Source: Hominilimicola fabiformis (GTDB taxonomy: Bacteria; Bacillota; Clostridia; UBA1381). Taken from it: DNA of 64,000 bases. Positions within the stretch are counted from its first letter, which is position 1; each line of letters opens with the position of its first letter. Positions 16,557-25,600 of the stretch are shown piece by piece. The notes under the pieces were generated by a model. It ran no database searches and was not told where the DNA came from. It saw nothing but the letters and a program-made list of their open reading frames with translations. The DNA lies in assembly GCF_020687385.1 (NCBI RefSeq), contig NZ_JAJEQM010000007.1:1-64000 (forward strand), in the 5' to 3' direction. A program made the position numbers and the translations under genes.

Positions 16557-17621
16557 ATGCAGGGAGGATTGTTTATCGCACTATATGATGAACAAACATT
16601 GAAATTATATTTAAATAAAGGCGTTTATGGATTCCTAATGAAGCCTGTATTTACAGAAACCCCTTCAAGTCGAAGTAAACATTATGCAGTTTTAGCTGAT
16701 TATGCTTGTAGCAGAGAGGGCACCGATGTATTCTTCTTTTTAAAACGAAAAATAGTCTATGGAGGAAAAATATATGGTAATAAGGATGCAGGCTCTTTTT
16801 ATCTGAATGGTGAAAATAGCCCACTTGGTAAGAAAGCAAAAGCTCCTCTTTTTTGGGATGAATCATCTAGATATATACCGTCAGATAAAAAGGGTGTTTT
16901 TAGGGTGAATGGCAGTGATAAGGCTCAACCTTTTATACTGCAGTTTATTCAAAATAAAGATACTGGTAAATATATCATATCGGATGATTTGTATTTTGAG
17001 TTAGGAAAATATCCTTATCCATTACCGTCTAATAGTATGCAAGGTATGGGCTTTTGTACATTAACTCCAGGTGAAGTGTCAACTCTCCTTAAATTAATCA
17101 AAAATTCTTCTTTTTGCATTGATTATTCAACATGTGAAAATATTGAAAAAGGTACAGACGAAACATTATTTGATGAAAAATTAATCGACATTAAGGACAA
17201 CTTTATAAATGAGGCACAATTAGAATTTACAATTCTTGCTTCCTTAAAGCCGTTTTATGATTTTTTGTCAGATGATTATATTTTATGTAGGCAAGTACCA
17301 ATTTCCCCATTTAAGCCAATGGATATGGATAGGGCTGATATTTGCTTATATAGCATGGAAAATCCTATTAAAGATGGGACAATTCCTAATGTAGTAATAG
17401 AATTGAAAAGAGGCTGTGCTAATTTTCATGCTTATGAACAAGCTGTAAGGTATTTGAAATGGATTGATAGAATTACTACAGACGAAGAGTTTAGTAACGT
17501 ACAAACATTTGTTATTGCAAATTCATTTAACAAAATTAGAAAAGAAAAAGTTGACACATGTTATGAAGATAAAATAAAAATTTTCTCTTTAGATAAATTT
17601 AAATTTGAACATCTTGTTTGA
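16557..17621 (+). CDS. Unrecognised two-domain protein: possible modified-base reader plus NucS-like nuclease
   Basis: A 354-residue protein I cannot assign to a named family. The C-terminal 140 residues look like a PD-(D/E)XK nuclease of the NucS/DUF91 type: LEFTILASLKPF, then Asp261 (DRADIC), Glu282 and Lys284 (VIELKRG), then the helix YEQAVRYLKWI with a conserved Gln. The N-terminal half has alternating strands (VYGFLMKP, GTDVFFFLKRKIVYGGKIYGN) reminiscent of PUA/EVE-type readers of modified bases, which is only an inference. It could be a modification-dependent nuclease. It starts 14 bases after the DpnII-like gene and precedes a methyltransferase, so it is in the operon. AAGGGGGATATTAAAA is the ribosome site. 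Confidence 0.7.
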   Translation: MQGGLFIALYDEQTLKLYLNKGVYGFLMKPVFTETPSSRSKHYAVLADYACSREGTDVFFFLKRKIVYGGKIYGNKDAGSFYLNGENSPLGKKAKAPLFWDESSRYIPSDKKGVFRVNGSDKAQPFILQFIQNKDTGKYIISDDLYFELGKYPYPLPSNSMQGMGFCTLTPGEVSTLLKLIKNSSFCIDYSTCENIEKGTDETLFDEKLIDIKDNFINEAQLEFTILASLKPFYDFLSDDYILCRQVPISPFKPMDMDRADICLYSMENPIKDGTIPNVVIELKRGCANFHAYEQAVRYLKWIDRITTDEEFSNVQTFVIANSFNKIRKEKVDTCYEDKIKIFSLDKFKFEHLV

Positions 17622-17647
17622 TATTAACATTAACCGGAGACAGTAAT

Positions 17648-18397
17648 ATGGAAAATAAAAAAATTAAAAAATGGGAACCGGAAGACTTTGAACTTGAAAT
17701 GACTACACATTGGTCGTTCCCTAAACGCGGTGATTGGGCAACACACGATGCAAAATGGCGCGGGAATTGGTCGCCGTACATTCCAAGGAATATCATACTC
17801 AGGTATTCCCAAGAAGGAGATCTGGTGTTGGATCAATTTGCAGGCGGCGGTACTACTCTTGTTGAAGCAAAACTTTTAAATAGAGATATAATCGGTGTTG
17901 ATGTAAATGATGCAGCTCTCGACAGATGCAGAGAAAAAACAGATTTTGATTATGAGCCTGCAAAAGGTAAGGTATATATAAAAAAAGGAGATGCAAGAAA
18001 CCTTGATTTTGTTCCTGATGAAAGCATAGATTTAATATGTACACATCCACCTTATGCTGATATTATTAAATATAGCGATGGCTTAAAAAATGATTTATCT
18101 CAGTTAAAAGTCAAGGATTTTTTTGAAGAAATGAAAAAGGTTGCATCAGAAAGCTACCGTGTGCTAAAAAAGGACAAGTTCTGTGCCATTCTAATGGGCG
18201 ATACTCGGCAAAAAGGCTGTATGATTCCAATGTCATTTGATGTGATGAAAATATTTCAAGACGCAGGGTTTAAGCTGAAAGAGCTGATTATAAAAGAACA
18301 ACATAACTGTAAAGCAACGGGATATTGGAAAACTAATAGTGTGAAATATAATTTTTTGTTGATAGCACATGAGTATTTGTTTGTGTTTAGAAAGTGA
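17648..18397 (+). CDS. DNA methyltransferase with HPPY motif
   Basis: A 249-residue methyltransferase of the N4-cytosine/N6-adenine type. FAGGGTTLVEA (from residue 64) is the AdoMet motif after the N-terminal RYSQEGDLVLDQ. The catalytic tetrapeptide is HPPY (133-136) instead of the usual DPPY, SPPY or NPPY. MTTHWSFPKRGDWATHDAKW and HNCKATGYWK are conserved flanks of a beta-like class. It differs from the second methylase of DpnII systems (DpnA), so it likely protects a different sequence. GGAGA at 17636 places the start at 17648, not at the earlier in-frame codon. It starts 26 bases after the two-domain protein and touches the OLD gene. Confidence 0.8.
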   Translation: MENKKIKKWEPEDFELEMTTHWSFPKRGDWATHDAKWRGNWSPYIPRNIILRYSQEGDLVLDQFAGGGTTLVEAKLLNRDIIGVDVNDAALDRCREKTDFDYEPAKGKVYIKKGDARNLDFVPDESIDLICTHPPYADIIKYSDGLKNDLSQLKVKDFFEEMKKVASESYRVLKKDKFCAILMGDTRQKGCMIPMSFDVMKIFQDAGFKLKELIIKEQHNCKATGYWKTNSVKYNFLLIAHEYLFVFRK

Positions 18398-18405
18398 GAT
18401 TATGT

Positions 18406-20223
18406 ATGTTAAAAATAGCAGATTTAGAAATTAGTTGTTTTCGTTCTATATTAAACCTAAAGCTATGTATAGAAAGCGAACCTAATTTAATATCGATATG
18501 TGGGGAAAATAATGTTGGAAAAACAAATACATTAAGGGCAATTAATCTATTTTTTAATCCTGAAGATTATGAAATTTCAATGGATAGACCAACATTAAAA
18601 CAGGCTCAAGGAGGAGCTAGAATAGATCCTAAAATCACAGTAACACTTTGTGATGATGAAAATGATGAATATTTTCAAATTACCCGTGATTTCAAATATT
18701 ATAATATTCAAAATGAAAAGTTTCTATCGGGAGTTTCGTTTACCAAAAGAGGTACTTTGATTAACAAAAAAAGCAAAAAAACAATGACTTTTGCTGAAAT
18801 AAAAAGCAAATTGGAATTAATAGAATTTAGATATATAGAATCCATAAATATAGACATACCTGACTTAATAGAGAAGTTAACAAATGATGCAATCGATGTA
18901 GAATATGAACAAAGTAGAATGACTAAAAGCAAGCAAGAATTAAAAAATGCTTATGTAAAGTATATAACTGGATTACAAGAAATTTTGGATGTTTTTTCAA
19001 ATGATATATCTCGGATTTTTAATGAATTTAAAAGTAATTGGAATGTAACTTTTAAAGTCCCAAGCTCAGCTGATACATTTAGAGATTTGATTTCGGATGA
19101 TGTTGAATTATTAATAGATGATAAAGGCTGTAGAGGGATAGAACAAAAAGGTTCTGGACTACAACGACTAGCGGTAATACTATTAAATTTTGAAATACTT
19201 AAAAGAATCAAGCATAAGAAGAGTTATATTCTATGTGTTGATGAACCAGATATTTTTCTACATGATGGATTGCAAAAAAAACTTATGGAATTTTTCAAAG
19301 AAAGTTCTGATAAAATGCAAATTTTTTACACTACTCATTCGAAGAATTTTATAAATCAGTATTCGATGAAAAATATAATACTATTAGGCTCTAAACATTA
19401 TCCACAACATAGTGCACGTAAAAAAAGATACATAGATGTTGTCGAAACAATTTTTATAGATATAAGCACGAATGATGGGTATGATCAAATATGTGAGCAT
19501 TTAGGAATAGAACAAAATACTTATAATGTGCTTAAAAAGAATAATATTTTGGTAGAAGGAGGATGTGATAAAAAGTATCTTGAACAACTTGGTGATTATT
19601 TTGGATTTAAGAAACCTAACATTATATCGGCAGATGGTGTGACTAATGTTGAAAAATATTTGGATTTTTATAATTCATATTATAAAGACAATACAACTGC
19701 CTACAAGCCGTGTGTTAAGGTATTATTTGACAATGATTTGGCAGGGCGTGATGTTTATTGCAAAATAAAAAAAGATAAATACACTTATATTAATGTCTGT
19801 CCAGTATTACTTTGTAACTTTAATAATACGAGCAATATGAATTTAACAAATAACACATGCAATCACGAAATTGAAGATTATGTATATCCTGAAATTATAT
19901 GTTACTTAGTCAATAAACTTCTTCAAAAAAAATCATTTAACACTATTGATATTGGCAAAGTAACTGAAAAAATTATAAAGCCAGCTTATCAAAATAACGG
20001 TATTCTTTACACGATTGAATATGAAAAAAATGAACAAAATCAGGAGGAAGGGCATAAAATATCATTTGTATCAGCGAAAAAAGCAACAAACGATATTAAA
20101 AATGGTCTTGCTGGTATGTTTAATATACCGGGTGACAGAGCTATAATAGAACTCCTTGAACAATGTGATAGAAAATATCCATATGTAAAAAATTTTCTAA
20201 AAGAGATATTTACATTTGAATAA
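18406..20223 (+). CDS. OLD-family ATP-dependent nuclease (ATPase plus TOPRIM)
   Basis: A 605-residue overcoming-lysogenisation-defect nuclease. The N-terminal ATPase has Walker A GENNVGKT (33-40), the ABC-like signature around GSGLQRLAVILL and Walker B (ILCVDEPD). The C-terminal TOPRIM domain has Glu384 (ILVEGG) and the DxD pair Asp442/Asp444 (LFDNDLAGRD). There is no UvrD-like gajB helicase next to it, so it is a class 1 type OLD and not Gabija. OLD nucleases defend against phage by nicking or degrading DNA. ATG 18406 is preferred to GTG 18394. It is the last gene of the operon, 8 bases after the methyltransferase. Confidence 0.85.
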   Translation: MLKIADLEISCFRSILNLKLCIESEPNLISICGENNVGKTNTLRAINLFFNPEDYEISMDRPTLKQAQGGARIDPKITVTLCDDENDEYFQITRDFKYYNIQNEKFLSGVSFTKRGTLINKKSKKTMTFAEIKSKLELIEFRYIESINIDIPDLIEKLTNDAIDVEYEQSRMTKSKQELKNAYVKYITGLQEILDVFSNDISRIFNEFKSNWNVTFKVPSSADTFRDLISDDVELLIDDKGCRGIEQKGSGLQRLAVILLNFEILKRIKHKKSYILCVDEPDIFLHDGLQKKLMEFFKESSDKMQIFYTTHSKNFINQYSMKNIILLGSKHYPQHSARKKRYIDVVETIFIDISTNDGYDQICEHLGIEQNTYNVLKKNNILVEGGCDKKYLEQLGDYFGFKKPNIISADGVTNVEKYLDFYNSYYKDNTTAYKPCVKVLFDNDLAGRDVYCKIKKDKYTYINVCPVLLCNFNNTSNMNLTNNTCNHEIEDYVYPEIICYLVNKLLQKKSFNTIDIGKVTEKIIKPAYQNNGILYTIEYEKNEQNQEEGHKISFVSAKKATNDIKNGLAGMFNIPGDRAIIELLEQCDRKYPYVKNFLKEIFTFE

Positions 20224-20232
20224 GCATTATTT

Positions 20233-20257
20233 CTGAGTACAATTTGAGTACAAAAAC
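20233..20257 (+). repeat. Right-end paired heptamers TGAGTAC
   Basis: TGAGTAC at 20234-20240 and 20245-20251, spaced 11 bases, followed by AAAAAC. Same pair and orientation as at 7540-7557 at the left end of the island. Confidence 0.5.
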
Positions 20258-20353
20258 TTACGTAAACAAAATTACCACAAGAAAAACTGTGAAATGTGCG
20301 AAATAAAATCACAGTAAATAAATGAAAAACACCTTGAATAAAAAAGAGGAAGT

Positions 20354-20365
20354 CGAGTGGGAGTA
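20354..20365 (+). other. attR-like guaA tail
   Basis: GAGTGGGAGTAG encodes E-W-E-stop, as in the end of guaA, though no guaA body precedes it. This is the expected mark of an element that integrates in the guaA 3' end and carries a substitute tail. Confidence 0.65.
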
Positions 20366-20646
20366 GTTCCCTTTGGTTTAGATGTGCCGAAAAACCCAGT
20401 ATTTATGTGCCTTTCGGGACTTGGCACTTTTTGAACAACCGCTTTTGCAACACTTTTGCAACACTTTTTTTCAAAAACGTGTTTTCGGGCAGATGAAATA
20501 GTCCCCATTGGCTTACAACTAAACCTAAAAATCGCATAATTTTTAAGGCTTTTGCCCTGTTTTGGGCAGAAGCCTTTTTTGCATATTTGATAAAATTTTC
20601 TCTTTAATATATCATCAAATCAGATAAAAACAGCGAGGTGGTTGCT
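20366..20646. other. Gap: second set of 11-base repeats and a terminator
   Basis: No gene. TTTTGCAACAC occurs as an exact tandem pair (20443-20464), with a degenerate third unit TTTTGAACAAC at 20429. The 11-base period matches the spacing of the island-end heptamers. AAGGCTTTTGCCC (20545-20557) pairs with GGGCAGAAGCCTT (20564-20576) and is followed by six T: a good plus-strand terminator. These look like the end of a different, decayed element. Confidence 0.55.
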
Positions 20647-20797
20647 TTGAAAGAACAGAAATATCATTTATATCTTTCCGATGATGAATACAGACAGACT
20701 ATTCAGTCCCTTGTTCGCTTGAAGAACAACCTAATTTCACAAGGCAGATACACCGACGCAGTTGATGATGTTTTGTTCAAAGTCTTAAAAACAAAAA
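20647..20797 (+). pseudogene. Truncated mobile-element protein, N-terminal fragment
   Basis: About 50 codons from a TTG after AGCGAGGTGG encode KEQKYHLYLSDDEYRQTIQ and continue to VDDVLFKVLKTK, a start common to small proteins of clostridial conjugative elements. After KTK the frame runs into unrelated sequence because a deletion has joined it to the CHAP remnant at 20798. I infer it is non-functional. Confidence 0.55.
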
Positions 20798-20989
20798 GAG
20801 CCTGCACCCGGAACAATCATATTCTTTGATTGGGAAAGCGACGGCATAACCGACCATACAGGTATCGTTGAAAAGTGCGAAAACGGAAATGTTTACACCA
20901 TAGAGGGCAATTCGTCAGACACGTGCAGAACCAAAACATATCCGGTTGGAAGTTCAGTTATCTACGGATATGGCATTCCGGCATATTAA
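20798..20989 (+). pseudogene. CHAP-domain hydrolase, C-terminal remnant
   Basis: 63 codons in a frame different from the preceding fragment: PGTIIFFDWESDGITDHTGI, then the catalytic-His region and VYTIEGNSSDTCR, ending YGYGIPAY. This is the C-terminal half of the CHAP amidase found in the conjugation modules of Tn916-like elements (their wall-degrading transfer protein). There is no start codon or signal peptide. It is a relic of a deleted conjugative element. Confidence 0.75.
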
Positions 20990-20992
20990 AAA

Positions 20993-21018
20993 AGATGGCT
21001 GCTCGTTTGAGTAGCCAT
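20993..21018. other. Hairpin after the CHAP remnant
   Basis: GATGGCTGCTC pairs with GAGTAGCCATC (one G-T pair) around GTTT. No T-run on either strand. Confidence 0.4.
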
Positions 21019-21117
21019 CAAGTACATTATAGTTGAGAGATTCTATACCGGAATGTATCTGTTTGCCGTTATACTGCACCGCCGTTATCTTGCGTGCTTT
21101 CTTTGTAAATGAAAGGA

Positions 21118-21462
21118 TTATGTACCGATTCTTGGCTTTGAATATTTGTTCAGAATATTGTTTATATAATATTTTGCCGTATCATCAAGATTTGCTGACA
21201 GTTTTTTAAGGAGTTTTTCCTCATCGTCTGATAAGTATAGCAATAGATTTTTACGACTTTCATCATTTATGAAAATTCCTCCAAACATTCCTCGCTTGGT
21301 ATATATAGGTGCATATCGGTTTAGAAAATCGACATCTCTGAATATGGTATCTTTACTTACTGCAAAATAGTAGGCTAATTCTACCGCTGTTGTTTCTTTG
21401 CATTTATTAAGTAAAAACAGTATTTCAAGTCTGCGTTCAAATGCTGACAACTTGTCTTTCAT
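21118..21462 (-). CDS. HTH regulator (DeoR/WYL-like winged helix)
   Basis: A 114-residue protein. RRLEILFLLNKCKETTAVELAYYFAVSKDTIFRDVDFLNR is a DeoR-type winged helix; the C-terminal 55 residues are short and lack a full WYL domain. Such short regulators occur next to conjugative-element relics. AGGAGG at 21479-21474 on the minus strand gives the ATG at 21462; the earlier GTG at 21474 would overlap the ribosome site. Whether it still controls anything is unclear. Confidence 0.7.
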   Translation of the reverse strand: MKDKLSAFERRLEILFLLNKCKETTAVELAYYFAVSKDTIFRDVDFLNRYAPIYTKRGMFGGIFINDESRKNLLLYLSDDEEKLLKKLSANLDDTAKYYINNILNKYSKPRIGT

Positions 21463-21474
21463 TACCGACTGCAC

Positions 21475-22120
21475 CTCCTTTCGCTTTCCATTGTACAGGA
21501 GTAACTATGCAGTTTTTTCTGGTTTTCAAAAAATATTTTCATAAAATCGCCCTTTCGTGTAAATTTCGTTAAAATTGCACAAAAGAGCGTGGCGGCGCAC
21601 GGCTATGTTTACTAATAAATTTCAAACAAAAACAGCCAAACTTGCCCGTTCTAAAAATACGGGTAAATTTGGCTGTACGGTATGAGTGTGTTTTTGCTCC
21701 ACCATCTGAGTCCGAATTATTATTCTTTCTGCTGCTTGCCTTGTGTTGATGAGAGCGATTTCTTCTAATATATACAAATATAATTGGTGTTGGACAACGA
21801 CACATTATATATCACTCCTAACCGCACGGCAACTCACTTTATAAAAGCGGATACCATATATGCGTGCAAGATTGCCACGCCAAATGTATTTAGTTATATT
21901 GAATTTATTTCATTGTTGCAAAAAGTCAAAAAAGACCATAGAATTACTGTAAATTCTACGGCCTTAATATTGGTTTTTGCTTGTTATTTACTTTTTTATA
22001 TCTTTTTTTCATAATCAACACCTGCGGATATGTCAGCACAGATTATAGTTTTAGCAAGGCTTTCTTTTTGATCTCAAATACATTATTTTGTTCCAAATGC
22101 CATAATAGCCGTTCCTGATC
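21475..22120. other. Gap of degraded element sequence
   Basis: About 645 bases. Short open frames exist on both strands but none has a convincing ribosome site or recognisable product. An inverted repeat (GCCAAACTTGCCCG... CGGGTAAATTTGGC) near 21639-21674 is visible. I regard it as the eroded remainder of the second element. Confidence 0.5.
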
Positions 22121-22390
22121 CTATCTCGATAGTTTTGATAAATGATATGTAATTTGAGAAATATAATCCGGCTCGACATATGATGAAGCATCCAATAACA
22201 GTTTATCAACCGAAGTTCCTAATGCATCAGCTATATTAACCAATGTATCAATTTTTATATTGATTTTTCCTCTTTCAATTTTTGAAAGATGTTTCTCCGA
22301 TATGTTAGATAATTCGGCTAATTTTTCTTGGGTAAAACCTCGCTGTTCTCTATAATTACGAATGTTATCACCCAATTTTTCGTAATCCAT
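22121..22390 (-). CDS. Small XRE-family regulator
   Basis: An 89-residue Cro/CI-type DNA-binding protein. Residues 5-65 contain a clean helix-turn-helix: RGFTQEKLAELSNISEKHLSKIERGK, followed by TLVNIADALGTSVDKLL. There is no effector domain. AGGAGTGATACTAC precedes the ATG. It ends the debris zone and lies between the relics and the terminator of the protease gene. Its partner gene, perhaps a toxin, is not evident. Confidence 0.8.
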   Translation of the reverse strand: MDYEKLGDNIRNYREQRGFTQEKLAELSNISEKHLSKIERGKINIKIDTLVNIADALGTSVDKLLLDASSYVEPDYISQITYHLSKLSR

Positions 22391-22503
22391 ATTTGTAGTA
22401 TCACTCCTAACATAATTATACTAGTGCTTTGCTGTTTTTTTTTACTGCTCCAATGCTTAATTTAGTAATCACGCAGGATAATACTACCCACATAAATAAA
22501 AAT

Positions 22504-22534
22504 AGAGCTACACACATTTATATGGTGTAGCCCT
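22504..22534 (-). terminator. Terminator of the subtilase gene
   Basis: On the minus strand AGGGCTACAC pairs with GTGTAGCTCT around CATATAAATGT and is followed by ATTTTTATTT. It lies 140 bases after the protease stop. Confidence 0.65.
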
Positions 22535-22674
22535 AATAAACTTTTGATTATTATGGAATGTATGGATTTGGATTAAATAAAAGTATAATCAAATCTATCA
22601 ATATTTTAGCTTAAAAAGTTCATAGTAATAAAAACAAGCTTTTCAATATCTATTGTATAAAAGTTATATATTGT

Positions 22675-25600
22675 TTACATTACTTTCAATATAATAATTA
22701 AATCTTCTATGTCAATCAAGCCGTTACCATCTAAATCGCAATGTTTAAAATCGTTCCAATCAATAGATTTTTCACCCATTCGATAAAATTTTTGGCAATA
22801 TGTAATATCAAGAAGATCAACTACTCCGTCAGCGTTTACATCACAGCTTGACTTTTTAGTGACATTTGTATTTGCGCTTTCGGCGGTAATCTTAGTTGTA
22901 AAGTAAACTGCTTTTCCGTTTTTATCATATCCTGCTGCCGAAACATCAACAAGCCTTATTCCGACCGTCATATCGTTAAGAATTTCTTTGAATTGAACCT
23001 CAGCTGCATCGAAAAGCTCATTTTTGGTTAAGCTTCCGCCCGCACCGTTTTGCAGATAGGACAGTGCTATTGTTGCGGTGTTATCATTATTCCACTTAAT
23101 TCCAAGGGGAGTAAAACCGTTCTTACCGATTAGGCTTTCAAATTGCAAAGCATCATCTTTTTGAAATGTAAATGATACGGTAGCCACCTTTTTAATATTT
23201 CCAAGCTGAAATCTAAAAGGAATTATATTCCCTGTAAGAGTATTTTTCTTTACGCTAACCGCCGCTGCGATCGGAAGTGTTTCAGCTTGCTTTTCATTGA
23301 CGGTAATATCACAGCTTGCTTTTATTCCGTTTACTGTTTGAGCTGTAATCACCGCATTTCCTGTCTTTTTTGCCGTGACTTTTCCGCTTGCTGATATTTG
23401 TGCAACATCGGTGTCGGATATGCTCCAAGTGACAGTTTTGTTTGATGCATTTTGGGGCATAATCTCAGCGTTCAGCATTGCACTTTCGCCCTCGGTTAAA
23501 ACAAGTGCGGACTTGTCAAGTGTTACCGATTGCGGATATATCACCTCGGCTGCGGAAAGCGAATAATAATCAGAAATATAAGTATTTCCGGCATAATCAA
23601 TCAGTGCAATTTTCGCCTGTGTCAGTCCTTTAAATCCGGAGGTAGATAAATCAAAAGTGATTTCCGATGTTGCATCTGACGATACGGCATCGGGTTCTAT
23701 CCATTTGGTAATCGGCTCATTTCCCGTTGCGGTTGCACACACTCCTTGAATAAAGTGATTGTCATGGACGGTTACAATCCACTTTGCCCCCTCTATACGG
23801 CTTGAAATTACCTCCGGTGGTACACTGTCAATCACAATCGGAAAAGCTTTTGTTTCTTCGTGTTGTCCAAGTGTTGCCGTTATTTTATAAACATAATTTC
23901 CGTCATCGAGAGGAGTGTTCCATACATCAAACGGTGCCCAGCCCTTTGCTGCCATTGGTGTGTAATAGCCTTCAGAGGAATGATAGCTTTTTGAAACATT
24001 TGTCGAGCTTTCGCTGTAAACGGTATTTCCGTCAGAGTCATCTACCGAAAAAGTCAGTTTATCGGCATTTCTGAGGAGTGAAACGGCGGCGGTCACATTT
24101 TTGCCGGTTTCGCTGCCCTTTATCGCAATTTTATTTGCGTTATATTCTGTCGCTCCGTCGACATAGTAATTATGACCGAGAATATATCCGCCGCCATCAC
24201 TGTTTCTGAACTGTCCGATTTGTGTTTCGCAGATTGAAGCAGGTTCATCATCATAAATATCAGAATCAAATATGTTAAGCGCTTGCCAATCTCCAAAAAA
24301 GCCCATAAACGGATAAGAAAGTGATACTTCATCATTTTGTATCGGAGTCATCGTCACAAATCCCTCAATATAAATTCCGTTTGGAAATTGAGCTTTGAGA
24401 TTTGCCTTTCCTTTTTCCGTCAATTCAATTTTGACATTGACCGGAGTTTCTCCGTTTGGAACAACTGTGATTTTTTTCGGAATTGTTACGGAAACCTCAT
24501 CGTCCGAAAGCTTTCTTGCCTTTTGCGCCATATAAACGACACCGTTTTCCGAAACCGTATCTTCCGTCAAAACGGTTATTGTTGGCTCATATTGAAGCGT
24601 ATCATCGCCAATAGATACTGCTTTAAAATCAAAGCTGAAATTTCCGTTTTCATTATATCCGATTTCTGCTTTCGGTCTTGAATTATCCGAATTTAAAAGA
24701 AAAACATCTGATTTCATCGCATTTTGCAGTTGAACCAGACCCGCACCTTGTTTTCTCGGTGAGTACGGAATACCGTTTTCGTCCTGAACGGGAACTGCAG
24801 TACTCATCATCAGAGCATTAAAAAGACTCGTTCTTTGCTCGGCTGTCATATTTATTCCGTCACGATTTTCCGAAATGTATTGTTGCATAACAGCTGCCGC
24901 ACCTGCCATATGCGGTGACGCCATTGATGTACCGCTCATATTCCCGTAAAGTCCGTTCGGAAGCGTTGAGTAAATATCTCCGCCGGGGGCAGTGATTTCG
25001 GGTTTCAATTTTAAGTCGGAAGTAACACCCCAAGAAGAAAAATCACTCATTTTTCCGCTATAAGTATCTTTGAATGTGTCAACATAATCTTTGCTTACGG
25101 AAAGTTTTTTATCGGGCTGTCCGCAAAGATATTCACCGTCGGTTTTGCTGATAAAGACACAGGGGATTTTGTTATCGGTGGACATATTTATAAGCGCACC
25201 GTCAACATTATCATAAATGATTGCGGCAAGCGCACCGGCATTTTTTGCGTTGCTTTCCTTTTGAGCAAACGTCAGAACTTCCCCGTTTTCCTCACCGGCA
25301 CGCTGAATCAGAGCAATTTTTTCTTTGAGGTTTTTGCCTGAAAAATCTGTTGCAGCACCGACGCCGCAATCGACATATTCAAGTGTGCCTGAAAGAGATA
25401 TAAGCCGGTCGCTTTCTTTTTCTGCCGGATCATTATAACGAATTTTTCTGCCGTTTGCAAGCAGATAAATTGATGTCGTTTCGATATTGTTCATACTCGC
25501 AATCGAAAGAGCGACTTCATAGGTTGATGGTGAGGCGACCACACCGTTATCGGGTTCTGTCGCTTTCGACAAATCGTTTCCGGCTGCATTCTCATATGTT

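Larger units (their letters stand above)
7469..20365 (+). mobile_element. guaA-integrated genomic island (mobilisable, defence cargo)
   Basis: About 12.9 kb bounded on the left by the guaA tail GAGTGGGAATAA (7469-7480) and on the right by GAGTGGGAGTAG (20354-20365), which also encodes EWE-stop. Inside, in order, are a repressor, Xis, tyrosine integrase, MobC, RepA-like ATPase, a small conserved element protein, MobV relaxase (broken), TnpV and a six-gene defence operon. Paired TGAGTRC heptamers with 11-base spacing occur just inside both ends. The 3' end of guaA is a known integration site for genomic islands in bacteria. The mobilisation genes suggest an element moved by a helper; the relaxase stop codon may have stranded it. 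Confidence 0.8.

Noticed and set aside
18406-20223. Gabija system
   Set aside because: The OLD nuclease resembles GajA, but no UvrD-like GajB gene is next to it.
21569-22014. Open frames on both strands in the gap after the DeoR-like gene
   Set aside because: No ribosome sites, biased low-complexity composition and no recognisable product.
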